Shown in pieces: positions 1 to 4,624 of a DNA stretch of 9,597 nucleotides (position 1 is the stretch's first letter; each line of letters begins with the position of its first letter). The notes beneath the pieces were generated by a model. That model saw only the letters and a program-made list of their open reading frames with translations, was not told the DNA's origin and did no database searches. The translations under genes and the position numbers were made by a program. Source of the DNA: Fen-999 sp035505955 (lineage in GTDB: Bacteria; Pseudomonadota; Gammaproteobacteria; Burkholderiales; Rhodocyclaceae); contig DATJQH010000162.1 in assembly GCA_035505955.1 (NCBI GenBank), positions 1 to 9,597 on the forward strand, read 5' to 3'.

Positions 1-101
1 GCGCACTGGCAGACCGCGGTGCGGGAAAGCAGCGCGCGCTCGAACACGCACGGCAGGCGGTTGACCTCGTCGCGCGTCGAGCGGTAGGCCGCCTCGTCCA
101 T
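1..101 (-). CDS. Unknown small Cys-containing protein, 5' part only (runs off left edge)
   Basis: I do not recognise this gene with confidence. The ATG at 101-99 opens a frame that stays open to the window edge, giving 33 whole residues that begin MDEAAYRSTRDEVNRLPC. The start sits 5 nt after the stop of the 77-residue gene, and an AGGCGG ribosome-binding sequence overlaps that stop, so the two are almost certainly co-translated. Visible features are Cys18, in a Leu-Pro-Cys-Val-Phe-Glu context, and a Cys31-x-Cys33 pair just before the edge. Three cysteines in 33 residues suggest metal or Fe-S binding, but this is inference. The gene is third in a leftward cluster behind the S24-like protein. 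The reading frame is well supported; the function is unknown. Confidence 0.7.
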   Translation of the reverse strand, partial: MDEAAYRSTRDEVNRLPCVFERALLSRTAVCQC

Positions 102-106
102 GCCGC

Positions 107-340
107 CTACCAATCTTCGCCCGTGATCGGTTCCGGTTCCCGTACCTGGCTCAGCAGATCTTCCGCCTGCAACTCGTTCTCGGCGAAGATCACCTTGATC
201 GTCGTGCCGCGGGGCAGATCGCCATCCTGGCGCAATTCCTTGGCCTCGGCCGAGGCTTCGCGGAAAAGGCTGAACTGGTCGAGCTTCTCGAGCTGCTTGA
301 CGACGCCGGCCTGGGTAATCCTGTACACGTAGTAGGGCAT
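107..340 (-). CDS. Conserved-looking 77-residue protein of unknown function
   Basis: A complete small soluble protein starting MPYYVYRITQAGVV and ending GEDW. I do not recognise a named domain. It is acidic, with no signal peptide, membrane segment or cysteine. The N-terminal YYVYRI stretch, a helical charged middle (residues about 17-40) and a second beta-like TTIKVIFAEN stretch (about 46-55) suggest a small alpha/beta fold. The start at 340 is chosen because GGAG lies 7 nt upstream. It begins 21 nt after the S24-like gene stops and ends 5 nt before the next start, so it is the middle gene of a tight leftward operon. The overlapping frames on both strands lack a ribosome-binding site and look like shadows. 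Confidence 0.8.
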   Translation of the reverse strand: MPYYVYRITQAGVVKQLEKLDQFSLFREASAEAKELRQDGDLPRGTTIKVIFAENELQAEDLLSQVREPEPITGEDW

Positions 341-361
341 TCTGTCTCCGTGATTTCCGTT

Positions 362-721
362 TCAATCGACATAGCGTTTGACCGCCTTGCGGCGTCCAGG
401 TTTGCTTTTTTGGACGATAACGCCGCGCACGCACGAGAGGTCGGCGATGCGCATGCTCTCCCAGGCGGGATTGAGCGGACGCAGCAGCCAGCCGTCGCCG
501 TCCCGCGCCAACTGACGGAAGACCCATTCGCCGCCAGTCTGCGCCAATACGTAGGAGCCGTCGTCGGCATGGCCGGACGGTTCGATGACGATGATGTCGC
601 CTTCGACGAATTCGGGCGCCATGCTGTCGCCGAGCACCATCAGCGCGAACGCCTCGGCGTCGTCGCAAGCGCCTGCGGCCGGCTCGGCCGAGGCGATGGG
701 TATGGTTTTGTTTTCCTTCAT
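362..721 (-). CDS. S24 (LexA/UmuD-like) peptidase-fold protein without DNA-binding domain
   Basis: A 119-residue protein consisting essentially of one S24 peptidase domain. The nucleophile motif GDSM is at residues 31-34 (Ser33), followed by EGDIIVIEP (40-48) and DGSYVLA (54-60), the usual strand order of LexA and UmuD. In that family the general base is a lysine about 37 residues after the serine, in a V-x-V-K-R-L context. Here the matching stretch is EWVFRQL (65-71), with Arg69 where Lys is expected, so the site may be inactive or use another base. There is no N-terminal helix-turn-helix; only about 25 residues precede the domain, so it cannot act as a LexA repressor alone. The C-terminus is strongly basic (KPGRRKAVKR, 107-116). 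It leads a three-gene leftward operon. No clear ribosome-binding site precedes the ATG, and a candidate -10 just upstream implies a very short leader. An UmuD- or phage-type cleavable accessory is an alternative. Confidence 0.85.
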   Translation of the reverse strand: MKENKTIPIASAEPAAGACDDAEAFALMVLGDSMAPEFVEGDIIVIEPSGHADDGSYVLAQTGGEWVFRQLARDGDGWLLRPLNPAWESMRIADLSCVRGVIVQKSKPGRRKAVKRYVD

Positions 722-732
722 GTCGGGCCGGC

Positions 733-741
733 GCCACTATA
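733..741 (-). promoter_or_regulatory. Candidate -10 element (TATAGT plus GGC) for the S24 operon
   Basis: Read leftward, TATAGT (741-736) is followed directly by GGC. Transcription would start near 729, leaving only about 8 nt before the ATG at 721, which agrees with the lack of a Shine-Dalgarno sequence. No convincing -35 is seen at 17 nt. It shares the TAnnnTGGC form with four other upstream regions in this window. Confidence 0.45.
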
Positions 742-836
742 GCGGCAATTCACGAGCCCGATTTCCACAATGACGTTGCGGATTTATGCGCCTTGCATTG
801 TTCGTTCGGGGCGGCTAAGCTGGGGTTGAAGAACTG

Positions 837-865
837 TTGACAGCGACGTATGTATTGACTACAGT
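837..865 (+). promoter_or_regulatory. Consensus-like sigma-70 promoter pointing right, with no coding gene behind it
   Basis: TTGACA at 837-842 is a perfect -35 match. A 17-nt spacer leads to TACAGT at 860-865, a 4-of-6 match to TATAAT. The start would be near 872. The only annotated gene ahead, ending at 981, is on the opposite strand, so the natural product is the structured RNA listed next. A second TTGAC at 855-859 repeats the -35 core 18 nt downstream. Confidence 0.5.
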
Positions 866-871
866 ACTTTC

Positions 872-960
872 GTGATAGATCAACCACGGGGCTGCCGTGG
901 CTTGGGGTGTTGGGAACTGGGCCCAACGATACGCCAAGCTGCCGCAGCCCCGGCCTTTTC
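872..960 (+). ncRNA. Candidate small structured RNA built on a long hairpin
   Basis: From the predicted start near 872, the transcript would contain an imperfect hairpin spanning 887-952. The pairs are 887-895 with 944-952, 897-905 with 934-942, 907-908 with 931-932, and 909-914 with 922-927, closed by a 7-nt loop. That makes 24 Watson-Crick and 2 G-U pairs, with single C-C (896/943) and G-G (906/933) mismatches and a 3-nt bulge (928-930). The G-U pairs (898/941, 899/940) pair only in rightward RNA; in leftward RNA they become A-C mismatches, which favours the + strand. CCTTTT follows at 954-959 and could act as a terminator tail, although it is short and 3 nt from the stem. A smaller hairpin, CCACGG (884-889) with CCGTGG (895-900), competes for the 5' arm. 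I recognise no known RNA family. Alternatives are a strong transcription terminator or a remnant palindromic repeat. Confidence 0.4.
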
Positions 961-980
961 GTGCGCAGCGACTCTTGCGC

Positions 981-2462
981 TCAGGGGTGATCGCAGATGA
1001 TCTGGTCCGCCGCGACGCCCGTCGCGCGCAGCGCCGCAGCCACTTCCGCCACGAAAGCCTCGGCGCCGGCGACGTAGAAGTCCCAGCCCGCGACGTCGGG
1101 CAGCTCGGCAATACTGGCCGCGGCCAGACGCCCCGCTGTCGTGGTATCCGCGGCCTCGATGCCGCGGTAGCGGAAGTCGTCGAGCGATTCGGCCCAGGCC
1201 TTGCACTGCCGCGCCAGGTAATGTCCGCCGGGCCGCGTAGCCGCCCAGAAGAGCGCCATGGCCGGCGCGGTATCGATCGCCAGCGCATGGTCGACCAGCC
1301 CGCGCACCGGCGCGAAGCCGGTGTCGCAGCAGACGAAGGCCAGCGGCCGCGACGAACCCTGTCGCAGCACGAAGCTGCCGAACGGTCCCCAGATGTTGAC
1401 GGCGTCGCCCGCGTGCACGCCACCCGCGAACAGGCAGGCGGCGAAGGCGTCGCCGGCGTCGGCCTGGGCGCGCGAAATGTGGAAATAGAGATTGCGGTCG
1501 TCGCAGGGACACGAGGCGATCGCGTGCTCGCCGCGCCAGTCGCCGCGATTGCTGTAGATGCCGAGCGTGACGCGCTGGCCGGCCAGGAAGCGCAGCCGGT
1601 TGGTGCGCGGCGACTGCAGGTGCAGGAGATACGTGCGGTCGTCGAGCGGCGAGACGCTCTTCACTTTGGCCACCACCTGCTGTTCCGGAATGTCGGCGGG
1701 CGTTTCTGCCTCCACCATCTCGACCACGAGGTCGGTCACCGCGGTATGCGAGCACAAAAGCTTGTAGTTCTGCGCCCGCTCGGCGGCCGAGAGCGGGTAA
1801 TCGAAATCGCGCACCTGGCGCACTTCGCCCTCGACCACGCGCGCCTTGCACAGGCCGCAGTTGCCATTGCCGCAGCCGTACGACGGCGCCAGGCCGGCGT
1901 GCAGCGCCGCTTCAAGGATCGTCTCGGAGCCTTCAACGAAGAACTCGCGGCCGGAAGGCTTGATGCTCACGTGCGCCGCCACCACACGCAGCACCTCGTC
2001 CATCACCGCCACGCGATCGGCCGGTTCCTGGCTGCCGAGCACCGCGCCGAGGCCTTCGTCGAGGGTGCGGGCAATGTCCTGCAGGTCCGCGGACGGATGC
2101 GTCCGCTGGAGCGTTGCCACCTTCTCCTGCAGCGTCTCGATCAGGTCGTGATAGCGGGCCAGATGCCGGCGCACATCGGCAAGCTCGTTGCTCTGGCCGA
2201 ACAGGCGTTGCGCCAGGATCTCCTTGGTCGGCAGGATGCGTTCGCGGCCGCACTTGACGGAGCCGAATCCCGCGAAGGGCTTCGCTTCCTCGAAGATGCC
2301 CGACTCCTCGAGCTTGACGTCGGGATAGATGCGCAGCAGTTCCTCGCTGCCGATAATGCCGTCGAAAGCGGCCAGTTCGCCGTCGCGTATCCGCTTCTGC
2401 AGCGTGTGGCGGGAAACGCCGATCAGCTGCGCGGCCCGCGACAGCGTGAGGGGTTGGCTCAT
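981..2462 (-). CDS. Helix-turn-helix / [2Fe-2S] ferredoxin / ferredoxin-NAD(P) reductase fusion protein
   Basis: A 493-residue protein. Residues about 4-45 form an excisionase/MerR-type helix-turn-helix (LTLSRAAQLIGVSRHTLQKR, then IRDGELAAF). Residues about 80-125 look like a coiled coil. A plant-type ferredoxin domain follows (about 165-252) with Cys197-x4-Cys202-x2-Cys205 and a fourth ligand, Cys237. Residues about 260-493 are a ferredoxin-NADP reductase module: AGQRVTLGIY (294-303), nucleotide-binding DTGFAPVRGL (380-389) and the terminal YVAGAEAFVAEV (463-474). The usual flavin motif RxYS/RxFS is replaced by GEHA (311-314) before IASCPCDD. This is the layout of CDP-6-deoxy-glucoseen-type reductases with a DNA-binding head added. 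By family, the reductase half would pass electrons from NAD(P)H through FAD to the iron-sulfur centre in the cytoplasm. The head suggests a redox-responsive regulator; that is inference. The start at 2462 is chosen for GGAGA 6 nt upstream; an upstream frame would run into the divergent regulator gene. Confidence 0.88.
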   Translation of the reverse strand: MSQPLTLSRAAQLIGVSRHTLQKRIRDGELAAFDGIIGSEELLRIYPDVKLEESGIFEEAKPFAGFGSVKCGRERILPTKEILAQRLFGQSNELADVRRHLARYHDLIETLQEKVATLQRTHPSADLQDIARTLDEGLGAVLGSQEPADRVAVMDEVLRVVAAHVSIKPSGREFFVEGSETILEAALHAGLAPSYGCGNGNCGLCKARVVEGEVRQVRDFDYPLSAAERAQNYKLLCSHTAVTDLVVEMVEAETPADIPEQQVVAKVKSVSPLDDRTYLLHLQSPRTNRLRFLAGQRVTLGIYSNRGDWRGEHAIASCPCDDRNLYFHISRAQADAGDAFAACLFAGGVHAGDAVNIWGPFGSFVLRQGSSRPLAFVCCDTGFAPVRGLVDHALAIDTAPAMALFWAATRPGGHYLARQCKAWAESLDDFRYRGIEAADTTTAGRLAAASIAELPDVAGWDFYVAGAEAFVAEVAAALRATGVAADQIICDHP

Positions 2463-2486
2463 GTCGTCTCCACGATCTTGTGCGGC

Positions 2487-2495
2487 GCCAGCATA
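2487..2495 (-). promoter_or_regulatory. Candidate -10 element (TATGCT plus GGC) for the HTH-ferredoxin reductase gene
   Basis: Read leftward, TATGCT (2495-2490) is followed by GGC. The start would be near 2483, giving a leader of about 21 nt that carries the GGAGA ribosome-binding site. No good -35 is visible. It lies in the 73-bp divergent region shared with the response regulator. Confidence 0.4.
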
Positions 2496-2500
2496 CCCTG

Positions 2501-2534
2501 TTTTGCCGCGGGGCTGCTTGCCCCATAATGGGGC
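2501..2534 (+). promoter_or_regulatory. Candidate promoter and palindromic operator for the two-component operon
   Basis: A perfect inverted repeat, GCCCCAT-A-ATGGGGC, occupies 2520-2534, with 7-bp arms around one base. It contains CATAAT (2524-2529), a 5-of-6 match to the -10 consensus; TTTTGC at 2501-2506 is a weak -35 at 17 nt. The implied start is 2536, the A of the response regulator ATG. A protein bound to the palindrome would cover the -10, which suits repression or autoregulation. Confidence 0.45.
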
Positions 2535-2535
2535 C

Positions 2536-3249
2536 ATGGACAAGTGCCTGCGCATCCTGGTCATCGAGGACAACCCCGATCTCGCCGCCAACATGATCGA
2601 CTACCTGGTCGAGCGCGGCCACGCCGTCGATGCCGCCGCCGACGGTCGCACCGGACTGCGCCTGGCGAGCCAGGGCAGCTTCGACGTGATCCTGCTCGAC
2701 CTGATCCTGCCCGGCATGGACGGCATCAGCCTGTGCCGGAAGCTGCGCGATGAGACGGGATCGACGACCCCGGTTCTGATCCTGACCGCGCGCGACAGCG
2801 TCGACGACAAGATCGCCGGCCTCGAAGCCGGCGCCGACGACTATCTGGTAAAGCCCTTTGCGCTGCGCGAAGTCGCCGCACGCGTACAGGCGCTGGTGCG
2901 CCGGGCCAGCGCGCCCAGCCCGCGCGGCCCGCTCGCCGTGGGCGACCTGGAGTTCGACACCGGCACCTATCGCGTTACTCGCGCAGGCAAGTCCCTGGAG
3001 CTGTCGGCGATTCCCCTGCGGCTGCTGGAGGCACTGATGCGCGCCAGCCCACGCGTGCTCTCGCGCGAAGAACTGGAGCGTGCGGCCTGGGGCGACGCGC
3101 CGCCCGATTCCGACGCCCTGCGCGCCCACCTGCACATCCTGCGCAGCGCCATCGATCGACCGTTCCCGACTCCCCTCCTGCACACGCTGCGCGGCCTCGG
3201 CTGGAAGATCGCGCCTGGCGAGGCGGGCGGCGATGATCCGCAGGCATAG
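2536..3249 (+). CDS. OmpR/PhoB-family response regulator (two-component system)
   Basis: A 237-residue cytoplasmic transcription regulator. The receiver domain (about 4-120) has the acidic pair Glu11-Asp12, phospho-acceptor Asp55 in LLDLILPGMDG, Thr84 in LILTA and Lys106 in YLVKPF, so all switch residues are present. A winged-helix DNA-binding domain (about 130-228) follows, with the LRAHLHILRSAID recognition helix (195-207) and the terminal LLHTLRGLGWKI hairpin (214-225). This length and layout match the QseB/PmrA-like subgroup. The ATG at 2536 is chosen because the receiver begins right after it and an extension would cross the divergent promoter region. There is no real Shine-Dalgarno sequence, and a -10-like element is placed so that the mRNA could be leaderless. 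The stop overlaps the histidine kinase start by 17 nt, so the two are co-translated partners. The signal sensed is not evident. Confidence 0.93.
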   Translation: MDKCLRILVIEDNPDLAANMIDYLVERGHAVDAAADGRTGLRLASQGSFDVILLDLILPGMDGISLCRKLRDETGSTTPVLILTARDSVDDKIAGLEAGADDYLVKPFALREVAARVQALVRRASAPSPRGPLAVGDLEFDTGTYRVTRAGKSLELSAIPLRLLEALMRASPRVLSREELERAAWGDAPPDSDALRAHLHILRSAIDRPFPTPLLHTLRGLGWKIAPGEAGGDDPQA

Positions 3250-4489
3250 CCTCCGCCGCCGCGTCGCCTTCGCGTTTGCTGCCTGGGGCGCGGCGCTCAG
3301 CCTGGTCCTGACCTTCGGCATCTGGTTCGCCGCCCACGACGTGTCGCGCCGCCTGATCGGCGAAACGCTCACGGCGGAAGTCGAGGACTACATGGCGCGG
3401 CGCGCACGCAATCCCAATTCGCTGCCGCCCGATACCGCCACGCTGCGCGGCTACGTCGTCAAGGCGGGAGAACCCACCGGCCACGTGCCCGAGGCGCTAC
3501 GCGACCTGTCGCCGGGCCAGCATGAACTCGACCTCGACGGCAGGCCGTACCGCGTCGAAGTGGCCGAGCGCGCCGGCGAACGCGTGGTCATGCTCTTCAA
3601 CCTCGAACGCCAGCGCGTGCGCGAACGCCGCTTCTTCGGTTATCTGATCCTCGGTGCCGTGACGACGACGCTGCTGGCGACGCTGGGCGGGCTTTGGCTT
3701 GCGGGGCGCGTGATCGCGCCGGTGACGCAGCTTGCCCGTTCGGTCAGCGATGCATCGCTGGACATCCCGCCTCGACTGGCCGTTGCCGGCGAGCCCGAAG
3801 ACGAGATTACGGAGCTTGCCGGCGCCTTCGATCGCTACGTCGCGCGCCTCGCCGCTTTCGTCGAGCGCGAGCGCGCCTTCGCCGCCGACGCGAGCCACGA
3901 ACTGCGCACGCCCCTTGCCGTCATGCGTGGTGCCGCCGAGGTGCTGGCGGAAGATCCGGCGCTGACACCGGCGCAGCGTCAACGGGTGGCCCGCATCGAA
4001 CGTGCCTGCGTTTCAATGACGGACCTCATCGCGACGCTGCTCCTGCTGGCGCGCGAAGAGGACAGTTCTGCCGACACATCGAGCGACGTGGCGCAAGTCG
4101 CGCGCGACTGCGTCGCCCGCTACCAGCCGATGGCCGTGGCCCGCGGCACGACGCTCAGCCTGACCACGCCGGATGCGCAGCACCTGCCCGTGCCCGCCGC
4201 CATGTTCGCCATCATCGTCGCCAATCTCGTGCAGAACGCGATCGCCCACACCGAGAACGGCGCCGTGGCCGTGCACCTGGACGAGCATCGTCTGACGGTC
4301 CGCGATACGGGTACCGGCATCCGCGACGCCGACCTGCACGAGGTGTTCCAGCGCTATCGGCGCGGCCCCGAGAGCAGCGGCGCCGGCATCGGTCTCGCGC
4401 TCGTCAAGCGCGTGTGCGACCGCCAGGGCTGGACCATCGCCCTCGACAGCCGCGAAGGCGGCGGCACCACCGCGACCCTGCGCTTCTAG
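3233..4489 (+). CDS. Membrane sensor histidine kinase (partner of the upstream response regulator)
   Basis: A 418-residue inner-membrane kinase. A basic N-terminus (RRHSLRRR) precedes transmembrane segment 1 (about 11-33). A short periplasmic sensor region (about 35-133) follows, then transmembrane segment 2 (about 136-158) and a HAMP-like linker (about 160-210). The dimerisation/phosphoacceptor helix holds SHELRTPL with His222. The ATPase domain shows the N box around Asn331 and Asn335 (NLVQNAIAHT), the G1 box DTGTGI (358-363), an F-box-like VFQRYRRG (371-378) and the G2 box GAGIGLAL (383-390), so it should be catalytically competent. The start at 3233 overlaps the regulator stop and has GAGGCGG about 8 nt upstream; the longer frame starting at 3080 lies inside the regulator gene and is rejected. 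The sensor region is only about 100 residues and matches no ligand-binding fold I can name, so the stimulus is unknown. Confidence 0.93.
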   Translation: MIRRHSLRRRVAFAFAAWGAALSLVLTFGIWFAAHDVSRRLIGETLTAEVEDYMARRARNPNSLPPDTATLRGYVVKAGEPTGHVPEALRDLSPGQHELDLDGRPYRVEVAERAGERVVMLFNLERQRVRERRFFGYLILGAVTTTLLATLGGLWLAGRVIAPVTQLARSVSDASLDIPPRLAVAGEPEDEITELAGAFDRYVARLAAFVERERAFAADASHELRTPLAVMRGAAEVLAEDPALTPAQRQRVARIERACVSMTDLIATLLLLAREEDSSADTSSDVAQVARDCVARYQPMAVARGTTLSLTTPDAQHLPVPAAMFAIIVANLVQNAIAHTENGAVAVHLDEHRLTVRDTGTGIRDADLHEVFQRYRRGPESSGAGIGLALVKRVCDRQGWTIALDSREGGGTTATLRF

Positions 4490-4501
4490 TTCCCAAGCAA
4501 G

Positions 4502-4527
4502 AGTCAGTCCCCGTGGTACGCCGTGCA
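4502..4527. repeat. Direct repeat copy 1 (26 bp)
   Basis: AGTCAGTCC, then CC, then GTGGTACGCCGTGCA. It matches the copy at 6155-6180 at 24 of 26 positions, differing only in the central CC versus GG. GCAA precedes both copies, with one extra base here. This copy lies 13 nt after the histidine kinase stop and about 50 nt upstream of the cyclase -10 element. Confidence 0.8.
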
Positions 4528-4536
4528 GTGCGGAGA

Positions 4537-4556
4537 ATTAGCCCGTTCCGGCTAAT
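4537..4556. promoter_or_regulatory. Inverted repeat ATTAGCC-N6-GGCTAAT upstream of the cyclase
   Basis: Perfect 7-bp arms (4537-4543 and 4550-4556) around 6 nt. If the cyclase transcript starts near 4589, the dyad is centred at about -42, where class II activators bind. No T run follows, so a terminator is less likely. The regulator is unknown. Confidence 0.5.
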
Positions 4557-4576
4557 GGTGGCTACATCGAACGATA

Positions 4577-4585
4577 TATACTGGC
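4577..4585 (+). promoter_or_regulatory. Candidate -10 element (TATACT plus GGC) for the diguanylate cyclase
   Basis: TATACT at 4577-4582 (5 of 6 to consensus) is followed by GGC. The start would be near 4589, giving a 36-nt leader. There is no recognisable -35, which fits activator dependence through the dyad just upstream. Confidence 0.5.
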
Positions 4586-4592
4586 TGCAACG

Positions 4593-4604
4593 GGGAAGCT
4601 TCCC
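4593..4604. promoter_or_regulatory. Perfect 12-bp palindrome GGGAAGCTTCCC in the cyclase leader
   Basis: It sits at about +5 to +16 of the predicted transcript, a position suited to a repressor or roadblock. As it has no loop, it is more likely a DNA-binding site than an RNA hairpin. It could also be a chance palindrome. Confidence 0.35.
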
Positions 4605-4624
4605 TCATCGTTCGGTTCCACAAA

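Noticed and set aside
888..951. Integron attC-like site (GTTGGG and GCCCAAC motifs)
   Set aside because: In attC sites the RYYYAAC and GTTRRRY boxes lie at the outer ends. Here GTTGGG and CCCAAC are at the hairpin tip in the reverse order, with no integrase or cassette nearby.
963..980. GCGCA-N8-TGCGC as terminator of the HTH-ferredoxin reductase gene
   Set aside because: The stem is only 5 bp and no T run follows in the leftward direction.
897..2528. 543-residue open frame on the + strand opposite the HTH-ferredoxin reductase gene
   Set aside because: The composition is Arg/Ala/His-rich shadow sequence with no domain, while the opposite strand has clear iron-sulfur and reductase motifs. 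It arises from G+C-rich codon bias.
2463..2594. Upstream extension of the HTH-ferredoxin reductase to 2594
   Set aside because: It would overlap the response regulator start and both promoters. The ATG at 2462 has a good ribosome-binding site and begins right at the HTH domain.
1933..3372. 479-residue leftward frame spanning both divergent genes
   Set aside because: It crosses the response regulator and the HTH gene in shadow frames and has no recognisable motif.
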